Of a DNA stretch of 17,227 nucleotides, positions 6,701 to 14,800 are shown piece by piece. The notes under the pieces were generated by a model, which ran no database searches, was not told the DNA's origin, and saw only the letters and a list, made by a program, of their open reading frames with translations. The DNA lies in NCBI GenBank assembly GCA_946477505.1, contig CAMKYP010000022.1, positions 1 to 17,227 on the forward strand. The letters run 5' to 3'. This DNA is from an uncultured Dechloromonas sp. Lineage in GTDB: Bacteria > Pseudomonadota > Gammaproteobacteria > Burkholderiales > Rhodocyclaceae. Numbering within the stretch: the first letter of the stretch is position 1; each line of letters opens with the position of its first letter. Position numbers and translations under genes: made by a program.

Positions 6701-7756
6701 ATGAGCTACGAACTGACCATCGAGCCGCTTGGCCGCAGCATTGAAGTCGAAGACGGCCAGACCATCCTTGACGCCGCCCTGCGCGCCGGTATCTACCTGC
6801 CACACGCCTGCGGGCAAGGCTATTGCGCCACCTGCAAGGTGTGTATCACCGACGGCGAAGTCGATCACCAGAACGCTTCCAGCTTCGCGCTGATGGACTA
6901 CGAGCGTGAGGAAGGCAAGGCATTGGCCTGCTGCGCGACGTTGGAAGCCGATACCGTCATCGAAGTCGAAATGGAAATCGATGAGGACGCCCGTGACATC
7001 CCGGTCAAGGATTTCCACGGAACAGTCAGCCGCATCGAGAACCTGACGCCGACCATCAAGGGCATCTGGCTCAAGCTCGACGAGACTCTCGATTTCCAGG
7101 CCGGCCAGTACGTCAATTTCAACCTGCCCAACGACATGGGACACCGTGCCTTCTCGCTGGCCAACAGTCCTTCGACCGGCGACGAAATCGAACTGAATAT
7201 CCGTATCGTTCCCGGTGGTGCCGGTACGACCTGGATCCATAACGAACTGAAGGTCGGCGACAAGATCACTGTTTCCGGCCCCTACGGCCGCTTCTTTGTG
7301 CATAAGTCGGCCAACGTGCCGTCCTTGTTCATGGCCGGCGGTTCCGGCTTGTCCAGCCCGCGCTCGATGATCCTCGATCTGCTGGAGCAGGGTAGCGACC
7401 TGCCGATCACACTGGTTTACGGCGCGCGCAACCAGGGCGAACTGTACTACCACCAGGAATTCGTCGAGCTGGCCGCCAAGCACGCCAATTTCACCTATGT
7501 GCCAGCCCTCAACGATGAGCCGGCCGACAGCGGCTGGACCGGGTTCCGTGGTTTCGTGCACGAAGCCGCCAAAGCCCATTTCGACAACGATTTTCGCGGC
7601 AACAAGGCCTATCTGTGCGGGCCGCCGGTGATGATCGAAGCCTGTATCACGACCCTGATGCAGGGCCGCCTGTTCGAACGCGACATCTATACCGAAAAAT
7701 TCTTCTCGGCCGCCGATGCCCAACAGGTGCGCAGCCCGCTGTTCAAGCGGGTGTAA
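6701..7756 (+). CDS. dmpP: Phenol hydroxylase reductase DmpP (P5), FAD and [2Fe-2S]
   Basis: NAD(P)H-dependent electron-transfer protein (351 residues) that feeds the di-iron oxygenase. The N-terminal plant-type ferredoxin domain has ligands C37, C42, C45 (CGQGYCATC) and C77 (LAC). A flavin domain follows, with RAFS at 149-152. The nicotinamide domain has GGSGLSSPRSM at about 213-223 and the C-terminal CGPPVMIEA. Domain order and length match DmpP/PhhP/LapP. The ribosome binding site is moderate (AGAGAGAC before AATATG). It is the last gene of the operon, 29 nt before a strong terminator. Confidence 0.96.
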   Translation: MSYELTIEPLGRSIEVEDGQTILDAALRAGIYLPHACGQGYCATCKVCITDGEVDHQNASSFALMDYEREEGKALACCATLEADTVIEVEMEIDEDARDIPVKDFHGTVSRIENLTPTIKGIWLKLDETLDFQAGQYVNFNLPNDMGHRAFSLANSPSTGDEIELNIRIVPGGAGTTWIHNELKVGDKITVSGPYGRFFVHKSANVPSLFMAGGSGLSSPRSMILDLLEQGSDLPITLVYGARNQGELYYHQEFVELAAKHANFTYVPALNDEPADSGWTGFRGFVHEAAKAHFDNDFRGNKAYLCGPPVMIEACITTLMQGRLFERDIYTEKFFSAADAQQVRSPLFKRV

Positions 7757-7784
7757 GTCTTTCCTCTGCAACAACCCTCTCTGA

Positions 7785-7810
7785 GGCCGCGTTCGTCGCG
7801 GCCTTTTTTT
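7785..7810 (+). terminator. Intrinsic terminator after dmpP
   Basis: The perfect 7-bp stem GGCCGCG / CGCGGCC with a TTCGT loop is followed by seven T residues. It starts 28 nt after the dmpP stop and should end the phenol hydroxylase transcript. Confidence 0.93.
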
Positions 7811-7888
7811 GTCCAGTTTACGAGGCGCCGCTCGTACCTCGGCCATGCCCGGCGCATCGTTAGCAGTTCATCCGGGAATGTGGCCTCT

Positions 7889-7898
7889 ATTACGTAAT
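7889..7898. promoter_or_regulatory. Palindrome upstream of AraC/EutR-like regulator promoter
   Basis: The perfect 10-bp palindrome ATTACGTAAT lies 10 bp upstream of the predicted -35 box of the next gene. Its position suits an activator or autoregulatory site. A 10-bp palindrome alone is modest evidence. Confidence 0.3.
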
Positions 7899-7908
7899 GG
7901 ATAATTCG

Positions 7909-7936
7909 TTGACTATTGCGTACAAATAACTAATAT
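7909..7936 (+). promoter_or_regulatory. Sigma70-type promoter of AraC/EutR-like regulator
   Basis: TTGACT (7909-7914) and TAATAT (7931-7936) are separated by 16 bp within an AT-rich island of about 60 bp. Both hexamers match the consensus well. The start codon is about 50 nt downstream, leaving a short leader. Confidence 0.6.
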
Positions 7937-7947
7937 ATTCGTAAAAA

Positions 7948-7965
7948 CCTCCGGGGACACGGAGG
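7948..7965 (+). other. Small hairpin in leader of AraC/EutR-like gene
   Basis: CCTCCG / CGGAGG form a perfect 6-bp stem with a GGGACA loop in the short 5' leader, about 20 nt before the start codon. The right arm contains a GGAGG, and a separate GGAG at 7977-7980 is the likely true ribosome binding site. The hairpin could affect translation, or it could be a DNA operator. Confidence 0.3.
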
Positions 7966-7987
7966 GCTACCCCGATGGAGAACAGAC

Positions 7988-8983
7988 ATGAACCACCTTT
8001 ACGAATCGGCGGCCGGCCACAGCCTGGTGACGCGTCGTGCGCTGCATAATGCCGACGTCGATGCCCAAGCGGCGGCGCTGATCTACGAACGCTGGGAGCA
8101 GCGCTACGACCAGTTGTCGAGCGGCCGCTTCGATGGTTCGGTGCAGGAAATGCGCTTCCCGTCGTTCACGCTGATCCGCGAGACGAGCAACCGCGTGCTG
8201 TTGCAGAAGGGGTGCACGCCGCAAGGCGTGTTCGCCATCGGCACGCTGATCTCGATGGGTGAAAGCGGTTATCACTGCGGCGAGCTGATGGCCAACCGCA
8301 CGGCGGCGCTGCTTGAGCCGGGTACCGAGTTCGAGATTCGCACGCCGGAGTGCTTCGACCTGGTTGCCGCCGTCTTCTCGCCGCGCGACCTGGCTGCCAA
8401 TCTGGACGACCCCGGCCTCGACGCCAATGAGCTGGAGGCCGACCTGCGCCGTTCGTCGAAGACCATCGGCCCCTCCAACGCCGGGGCGATGGCCGATTTC
8501 CTGCAGCGCCTTCATGCCTGCGCGCGTGATACGCTGGAACATCTGATGATCCCTTCCAACCTGCGTCAGCTGGAGGAGGAGTTCTACGGCCTGCTCATCG
8601 AAACCCTGCGCCTGGCACGCGGCCCCGAAGTGCATGCCTTATGCCCCAACCGTGAGCGCATCGTGCGCCGCTTCAGCGCCTTCCTCGACGCTTCGCCCGA
8701 ATCGGCGCTGAGCATCGCCGACATCTGCGAGGAAATCGGCGTCACCCGGCGAACGCTTCAGAACGCCACGCAGGAGGTGTTCGGCATCGCGCCGCAGCAC
8801 TACCTCAAGGCGATTCGCCTCAACGCCTTCCGTCGCGCGCTGAAGCTGCGCCGGCCGCAGGAAGAGTCGATCGGCGACGTGGCGGCGCGCTGGGGCTTCT
8901 GGCATCTGTCGCAACTGGCCCAGGATTACCGCAAGCTGTTCGGCGAACTGCCGTCGCAGACGCCCTGCATCCACGTTTCGTAA
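7988..8983 (+). CDS. AraC-family regulator, EutR-like
   Basis: Transcription factor of 331 residues. The C-terminal helix-turn-helix domain (about 225-325) carries the pattern RTLQNATQEVFGIAPQHYL and then WGFWHLSQLAQDYRKLFGE, the variant typical of the EutR (ethanolamine operon regulator) branch of AraC. The N-terminal 200 residues are a divergent sensor domain with no motif I can name. The ATG has GGAG 7 nt upstream. No ethanolamine (eut) genes lie nearby. It has its own promoter after the phenol hydroxylase terminator, so it may act on the phenol operon or be unrelated. It is convergent with the GNAT gene, with 7 nt between stops. The ligand is unknown. Confidence 0.85.
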   Translation: MNHLYESAAGHSLVTRRALHNADVDAQAAALIYERWEQRYDQLSSGRFDGSVQEMRFPSFTLIRETSNRVLLQKGCTPQGVFAIGTLISMGESGYHCGELMANRTAALLEPGTEFEIRTPECFDLVAAVFSPRDLAANLDDPGLDANELEADLRRSSKTIGPSNAGAMADFLQRLHACARDTLEHLMIPSNLRQLEEEFYGLLIETLRLARGPEVHALCPNRERIVRRFSAFLDASPESALSIADICEEIGVTRRTLQNATQEVFGIAPQHYLKAIRLNAFRRALKLRRPQEESIGDVAARWGFWHLSQLAQDYRKLFGELPSQTPCIHVS

Positions 8984-8990
8984 ACGTAGC

Positions 8991-9452
8991 TTACAGCCCG
9001 ACCTTCCCGCGCGGATAAGTCGGGTTCAAACGGCAGGCGTAGCCGAGCTTGGCAAAGATATGCCGGGCTACCGGGTGGGCCGCAGCCAGGTGTATTTCCC
9101 GGATGCCGGCCGCCTGCGCTTGATTGACCGCGGCCTGGAACAGGCTGTGCGCCACGCCCTGTTTTCGCCAGGGCAGGGCCACGCTGGCGCCAAGCTCGGC
9201 TGCGTCGCCATGGACGGACAGGTGAATGAAGCCAATGACGCGTGCGTCGGTATCCGCCACGGCCAAGCCGATGTCCCGAGCGAGGTTGATGCGGCCGACA
9301 TAGGCCGCTATTGCCGCATCGGAGAGGGGCGTGGCAAAGCGGCCGTAGCGGTCGTCTGAGTCGAGCGCCAGCAAATGGCCGAGAACTGCAGCGCGCTGCC
9401 CGGCTGCGATGCGGAACGGCGCACTCGGCATCGGCTGCCGCATCACTCCCAC
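8991..9452 (-). CDS. GNAT-family N-acetyltransferase
   Basis: Predicted acyltransferase of 153 residues using acetyl-CoA. The acetyl-CoA loop appears as WRKQGVAHSLFQAA (R/Q-x-x-G-x-A pattern, about residues 96-109), preceded by a beta strand (ASVALP) and followed by the AGIREIHLAAA and ARHIFAKLGY elements. I chose GTG 9452, because GGAGG lies 9 nt upstream inside the end of nrdB. An ATG at 9443 overlapping the nrdB stop (TGATG) is an alternative. Either way the gene overlaps nrdB and is probably translationally coupled to it. The substrate is not predictable. It is the last gene of the minus-strand operon. Confidence 0.85.
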   Translation of the reverse strand: MGVMRQPMPSAPFRIAAGQRAAVLGHLLALDSDDRYGRFATPLSDAAIAAYVGRINLARDIGLAVADTDARVIGFIHLSVHGDAAELGASVALPWRKQGVAHSLFQAAVNQAQAAGIREIHLAAAHPVARHIFAKLGYACRLNPTYPRGKVGL

Positions 9453-10576
9453 GCCAATGCACCTCCGGTCTGGTACTCGGTCACCCGGGTCTCGAAGAAA
9501 TTCTTCTCCTTGCGCAGGTTGGCTTGCTCATCCAGCCAGGGCAGTACGTTTTCGGCGCCCGGGAAAGGCTCGCTCACGCCGACTTGTCGCGCCCGCCGGT
9601 TGGCGATGAAGCGAAACTGCTGGACATGCAGTTCGGCGTTGTAGCCGAGGATGGGCTCACGCAGTATGTAGCCGGCGTAAGCGCTCTCGGCGGCTTCTGC
9701 CTCATCCCAGAGCAGGCGCAGGGCCTGCGGGTCGAGGGCCAGGTTTTCTTCCTTGAGCAGTTCGCGCACGACGCGGATGCCGAAGGCGCAGTGCAGCACC
9801 TCGTCGCGCATGATGTATTGCAACTGCTCGGCGGCGCCTTTCATCAGACCCCGGCGCTGCAACGCGAAGACGGGTGTGAAGCCGTTGTAGAACCAGCATC
9901 CTTCGAAGATCACGGCAAAGAAAAAATACGACAAAGCAAACTCGTGGAGATTGCCCCGGTTCGTCAGGTCGAAATCCGAACGCAAGACGCGTTCGAGACG
10001 CTGGTTGGCCAACTGGATTTTCCCGTGGATCGCCGGCACTACGCGGTAGCGGTTGTAAATTTCCTGCTGGTCGAGGCCCAGGCTCTCGATGCAGTGCTGA
10101 TAGGTCCAGGTATGCAGGGCTTCCTCATAGACCTGGCGCGCCTGGTAAATCTGCAGTTCCGGCGCGCTCATCTTTTCCATGACGGCCAGGCCGATGTTGC
10201 GCATGGCCAGAATGTCGGAGGTGGTCAGGTAGGCCAAAACGTTCTCGAAGACGTGGCGTTCGGCTGCGCTGAGCTTGTGGTGGTAGTCGTGCACATCCTG
10301 CGCCATGCCGATTTCGAGCGGTGTCCAATGGTTGCGGTTGGCCTTCAGGAAGAACTCCCAGGCCCACGGGTATTTGAACGGCGCCAACTGGTTGATGTCG
10401 GCCTTGCCGTTGACGATGCGTTTGTCGGCGGCGTTGACCGGCGCGAGTGCGGCGAACGCCTCACGGTCGTGGGCCAGCGCGGTTTTTACCGGCGCTCCTG
10501 CGTCAACCGCCGCATCGGCAGGGAGGGTTGCTGATACCGGGCTATCCCAGTCGTCGAAATGATGTGCGCTGTACAT
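9443..10576 (-). CDS. nrdB: Ribonucleotide reductase class Ia beta subunit NrdB
   Basis: Di-iron, tyrosyl-radical subunit (377 residues) that activates NrdA for reduction of ribonucleoside diphosphates to deoxy forms. By alignment to E. coli NrdB from memory, the metal ligands are D121, E152, H155, E225, E259 and H262 (RDEVLH), and the radical tyrosine is Y159 (EEALHTWTY). The tyrosine is retained, so this is a class Ia type and not the phenylalanine-containing class Ic. The start has AAAGG 6 nt upstream. It lies only 30 nt behind the PepSY gene with no terminator between. No nrdA is adjacent in the window, which is unusual. The C-terminal tail is the part expected to dock on NrdA. Confidence 0.95.
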   Translation of the reverse strand: MYSAHHFDDWDSPVSATLPADAAVDAGAPVKTALAHDREAFAALAPVNAADKRIVNGKADINQLAPFKYPWAWEFFLKANRNHWTPLEIGMAQDVHDYHHKLSAAERHVFENVLAYLTTSDILAMRNIGLAVMEKMSAPELQIYQARQVYEEALHTWTYQHCIESLGLDQQEIYNRYRVVPAIHGKIQLANQRLERVLRSDFDLTNRGNLHEFALSYFFFAVIFEGCWFYNGFTPVFALQRRGLMKGAAEQLQYIMRDEVLHCAFGIRVVRELLKEENLALDPQALRLLWDEAEAAESAYAGYILREPILGYNAELHVQQFRFIANRRARQVGVSEPFPGAENVLPWLDEQANLRKEKNFFETRVTEYQTGGALAWE

Positions 10577-10606
10577 TGTTGTGCCTTTCGGATTCAGAGA
10601 GGTAAT

Positions 10607-11761
10607 TCAGGATCGAGTAAGGCGTCCGGCCGCCGTGCGCCGGCGCCAGACGAGAAAACCGCTGAGGCAGCCCAATACGGCGGCCAGCCCGCCGAACGCG
10701 ACCGCGAGGCGTCCGGCCAGGCCGAAGGCGCTGCCGGTGTGCAGCGGTGTCTGCCAGTCGAGATAGGTGTCGCCGGCCGCGGCGCGGGTTGCGTCGTAAA
10801 CCTTCAACGGCCTGCCGTCGCGACTGTCGACCCAGACCGTGCTGCGTGCTGTCGACGGCCGGCGGACCTCCCCGGGCAGACGGATCGACACTGCATAGGC
10901 CTCGCCCGGCCGGCGCGGCAGGCCAATCCGCCGCAGTTCGCCCTCGGGGAAGACGGAGCGAGCGGCACGCAGCGCCGCGTCGGCATCAATCTGCGCCTGC
11001 CCGTCGGCGACCGGCATTTTGGGCGCGGCATTGCCGTCAACCGCAAGCACCATCCCAACCAGCTGTTTTACCTCGCCCGGCCAGGTCATGTAGATACCGC
11101 TCAGCGTCACGGCGGCGATCACCGGCGCACTATAGAAACCGGTGACGCGGTGCAGGTCGATATTGCGCCGGGCCGGGCCGAGGTCGCGGCGCACGGTCAG
11201 CCCCAGGCGCAACTTGCCGCGCCCGGGCCACCACAAGAACAGGCCGAGCGGCAGGCTGAGCAGCCAGACGATGGCGACGATGCCGAAGCAGCGGCGCCCG
11301 GCATCACCGAGCAGTAACTTGCCATGCACTTCACCGATCAGGTTCATCAGGCCGGGACGATCAGCGCTCAGCCGGGTCCGTTCGCGCTGACCGAGAACGC
11401 GGGCGGTGTAGGGATCGACCAGCACCTGCCGCCAGATGAAGCGGTCGGTCCGCGTCGAGTCCGGGTAGCGGAACAGAACGCTGGAGGCACCGTCGGCCTG
11501 TCGCCCCGGGACCAACGACACCGGCTGCCATGCTTCGGCCTCCCCGGCCTGGCTGGCGATTGCCGCCGCCAGCTGTTCAACGTAGGGCCGGATGCGGCCA
11601 TCGGCCGGCACCGCGACTCGCAACAGGCCTGGATTGAGCCAACGGTCGATCTCGTGCGAGAAGACCAGCACGCTGCCCGTAGACGCCGAAATGAGCACGA
11701 AAACCAGTAGCAGCAAGCCGCTGTAGCGATGGACAAGGGCCAGCATTCGCCGCAGTCTCAT
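10607..11761 (-). CDS. PepSY-associated transmembrane protein (PiuB/FoxB-like)
   Basis: Inner-membrane protein of 384 residues. It has a first helix at about residues 13-33 preceded by the conserved HRYSG, two central helices at about 158-178 and 205-227 (the second starting HRVTGFY), and a last helix near 350-373. Large periplasmic PepSY-type domains lie between the helices. Members of the family sit next to TonB receptors; FoxB of Pseudomonas is a heme-containing reductase acting on ferrisiderophores. Conserved histidines here include H11, H146 and H204. The start ATG overlaps the stop of the upstream small gene (ATGA). A role in reducing or releasing iron in the periplasm is inferred from family and neighbours, not shown. 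Confidence 0.88.
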   Translation of the reverse strand: MRLRRMLALVHRYSGLLLLVFVLISASTGSVLVFSHEIDRWLNPGLLRVAVPADGRIRPYVEQLAAAIASQAGEAEAWQPVSLVPGRQADGASSVLFRYPDSTRTDRFIWRQVLVDPYTARVLGQRERTRLSADRPGLMNLIGEVHGKLLLGDAGRRCFGIVAIVWLLSLPLGLFLWWPGRGKLRLGLTVRRDLGPARRNIDLHRVTGFYSAPVIAAVTLSGIYMTWPGEVKQLVGMVLAVDGNAAPKMPVADGQAQIDADAALRAARSVFPEGELRRIGLPRRPGEAYAVSIRLPGEVRRPSTARSTVWVDSRDGRPLKVYDATRAAAGDTYLDWQTPLHTGSAFGLAGRLAVAFGGLAAVLGCLSGFLVWRRRTAAGRLTRS

Positions 11762-11886
11762 GGCGCTAGCTCACGGAAGCGCTGTTTGCATTCGCTGTCG
11801 ACGAAGATGATGCCGCCGAGCACCGGGTCGAGATGCAGCAGCGCGATGCGCCGGGCGAGTGCAGCACGCGGATCGGACGGGTTCAT
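11758..11886 (-). CDS. Small 42-residue protein of unknown function
   Basis: Short gene between the CobN-like and PepSY genes. Its ATG (11886-11884) overlaps the CobN-like stop as ATGA, and its stop overlaps the PepSY start as ATGA. GGAG lies 6 nt upstream of the ATG. The protein begins MNPSDPRAALARRIALLHLD and continues with a short hydrophobic stretch (PVLGGIIFV) followed by a single cysteine and a basic end. There is no signal peptide, and the stretch is too short for a membrane helix. I do not recognise the family. The tight overlaps and clear ribosome binding site argue that it is expressed. It could be a cytoplasmic partner of the inner-membrane proteins or a remnant of a larger gene. 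Confidence 0.7.
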   Translation of the reverse strand: MNPSDPRAALARRIALLHLDPVLGGIIFVDSECKQRFRELAP

Positions 11887-14800
11887 GTCTTTCTCCGGAA
11901 ACGGGCCCGCGACAACACACCAAGGGCGACCATCAGCAAAAAACCGAGCAATGCCACGTAACGGGCGCTTTGTGGCAAGGGCGATGCCCGATTGTCCTGT
12001 TCCTTGACTTCGTAGCCCTCGACAACGGCGCCATCGGGCGCCGCCTGGGCGGCCCCGGCGGCAGCATCGGCGGCGTGACGGGCGTCCGATGCCGGCGGAC
12101 TAGCCGCCGCTTGCGCGGTACGCACAGCCGCCGGCGGCATCGCCGACTGGCGGCCAAGGTCCGGCGCCTTCATCGCCAGCGCCTCGGCCATCGCCTGGCG
12201 GTCCTGCGCCTGCGCCAGCGCGGTCACCTCGGGGCTGCTGCACGATGCGGCGTTACAGGCGACGCCGGCTTCGGCGATCAGCTCGCGATTGACCTTCTCG
12301 AGATCGGCCTTGACCTTGGGATCGGCCTGCCAGTAGCCCTTGTTGATCGCCACCAGCATCTTGTCGACGATCGCCTGGTAGGCCAGCAGGTTCTTGGCCT
12401 GGCGGAACTTCTCCTTGACCCCGATCTGGTTGCGGTCGGCGACGTAGGTTTCGTACATCTCCTGCCACTTGGCGCCGTCGACCGCCTCCGGTACGGTGAC
12501 CTGCCAGCCCCACAGGTGCTCGGTCACCTTCATCACGAAGCGGGCGCCCGCGTAGCCTTCATCGAGCATCGCCCTGACCCATTGCGGGTTGGTGTAGCGG
12601 GTGCGCAGCTCGCGGCCCATGAACTGGTCGAGCGTCTCGTGCTTACCGCCGCGAGCATCGGCCAGGTTGAGGATATAGGTCTCCGGCGTCTTGCCGTTGA
12701 CCTGGCGGATGGCCATCGCCGTCGCCCCCAGGTACTGGAAGACATCGTCGTTGTCGAGCGTGCCGAAGACGTTGCTCGAACGCGAGTGGATCGCTGCCTT
12801 GGCATCCTTCAGCGCCATCTTGAACAGGTCGACGGCAAGCGCCGCGCCGCCCGGCCGGTCGCCCCAGTAGCCTTGGCCGAAGAGATGGCCGACGCGGTTG
12901 AAGTAAACGTCGGCGACCTGACTTTCCTTGTCCCAGGTATTGCTCGCCTGGACCACGTTGTCCACGCCCGTGCCGTAGGCGCCGGACGGTTCGGTGAAGA
13001 TGCGCACCGCTGCCAGGCGTTCGGCCTCGTCCGCCGGGATGCCGCGCGCCTCGAGCGCCTGGCGCGTCTGGCGGACGTTGGCGCGGACCGGGTTGTCGGC
13101 TTCGTCGAGGTCCTTGACCGCGCTGACCGCCTTGTCGAGCAGCAGCATCAGCGTCGGCAGCGCATCGCGGTAGAGCCCGGAAGGCACGATAGTGACGTCC
13201 ACGCGCGGCCGCCCGAGCTCGCCGCGCGGGATAACCTGTAGACCGTCGACCCGGCCGCGCTCATCCCAGGTCGGCCGGACGCCGATCAGCGCCAGGATTT
13301 CCGCCTCGGTAACGCCCTCGTGGCGCATCGCCTCGGTGCTCCACAGGTTGAAGACGACGCGGTCGGGAAACTGGGCGTGGCGCTGCCGGTAGTCGGCGAT
13401 GAACTTGTCGGCCAGCCCCCTGCCCTGCTCCCAGGTGCCCGGCGTCGGCAGGCGCGATGGATCAAAGCCATAGAGATTGCGGCCGCTTGGCAGTGCGGCC
13501 GGGTTGCGCAGCGGATCGTTGCCCGGCCCGGCGGCGACGTGGCGGCCGGCCAGGCCGGCGACCAGCGCGTCGAGTTCGGCCTGGCCGCTGGCTTCGAGCA
13601 GGGCTTCCAGTTCGCCGACGCGGCGGGCGCGTTCGGCTGGCGACAGCTTGCCGTCGAGCGCGGCGATGGCCTCGGCGGTAGATCGGCGCAGCTTTTCGGG
13701 CGGCGCCACGCCAAAGGTATGCAGGCCGTAGGGCGTCTGCGTCTCGCCGATTTCCTTCAGGTAATGCTCGATCAGCTCGACATCCTCGCCATCGACCAGC
13801 GCGCTCTTACCGATGTCCTTGAGCACGCCGAGCTTGCCGGCCTGCGCGTTGATTTCAGCGAGGCGGGCGGCGGCGGCCGACTCACTCTTCTGGGCGGCGA
13901 CCAGGTAATCGTCGATCAGCCCCTTGAGCATCACCAGTTCGCTGTTCAGCGTTGCCTTGTCGAACGGCGGCGTCAGGTGCGAGATGATCGTCGCCATGCC
14001 GCGCCGCTTGGCCTGCAACGCCTCACCGATGTCGTCGACGATGTAGGGATAGAGCTGCGGCACGTCGCCGACCATGGCCTCGCCGGGATCGGCGGCGGTG
14101 AAGCCGACCTCCTTGCCGGATAGCCATTCATGCGTCGCATGCGTGCCGACGTGCACCATCGCGTGCGCCTGGAAGCCCTTCTGCAGCCACAGGTAGAAGG
14201 CCAAGTACTGGTGGTGCGGCGGCAGCGCCACATCGTGGTACATCTTCTTCGGGTCTCCCTCCCAGCCGCGCGACGGCTGCGGCGCGAAAACCAGGTTACC
14301 GAAGCGCTGCGCCGGGAAGACGAAGTGCGGCTTGCCCCGGCCGTCGCGCCAGAGCATCACCGTCGACTGCTCCGGTTCGCCCCAAGCCTTGACCATTGCC
14401 TCGCGCAATGCCTTCGGCTGCTGGTCGAACCACTTGCGGTAGTCGGCCACCGGCAGCAGCATCGCGCTGCCGCCGCGCACCAGTTTCTCCAGCGCGCCGG
14501 GCGCCCAATTGCCGATGTTGGTGCCGTGCTCGCGCAGGCGGTCGAACAGCGCCTCCTCCGTCGCCGGCCTACCCTGCGTGGCGTAACCCTCGCCTTCCAG
14601 GCGGCCCAGGATCTGCCATAGCGAACGCGGCAATACGTTGAGGTAGGCGGCGCCGATGTTCTCCTTGCCCGGCGGGTAGTTGTAGTAGATCACCGCGACG
14701 CGTTTGTTGCGGTTCAGTTCGTAGCGCAGCGACACCCACTTCCTGATGCGGTCAGCCAGGCGCTCGATACGTTCGGGAATCGGCGCCTCGTTGACGTATT

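Noticed and set aside
4676..7846. 1056-codon open frame on the minus strand opposite dmpN, dmpO and dmpP
   Set aside because: It lies antisense to three certain genes with all catalytic motifs. High third-position GC removes stops from the opposite frame. The translation is low in recognisable domains and looks compositionally like a shadow.
8984..8990. Terminator between the convergent EutR-like and GNAT genes
   Set aside because: The gap is only 7 nt, and no stem with T-run was seen on either strand around it.
9311..10534. 407-codon plus-strand frame opposite nrdB
   Set aside because: NrdB has every metal ligand and the radical tyrosine on the minus strand, so this is a shadow.
9443..10576. 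Class Ic (Chlamydia-type) ribonucleotide reductase
   Set aside because: The radical position is tyrosine (Y159) four residues after H155. Class Ic enzymes have phenylalanine there.
11859..13241. 460-codon plus-strand frame opposite the CobN-like gene
   Set aside because: The CobN family motifs, signal peptide and gene coupling are on the minus strand. The plus-strand product is Arg/Gly/Leu/Val-rich without motifs.
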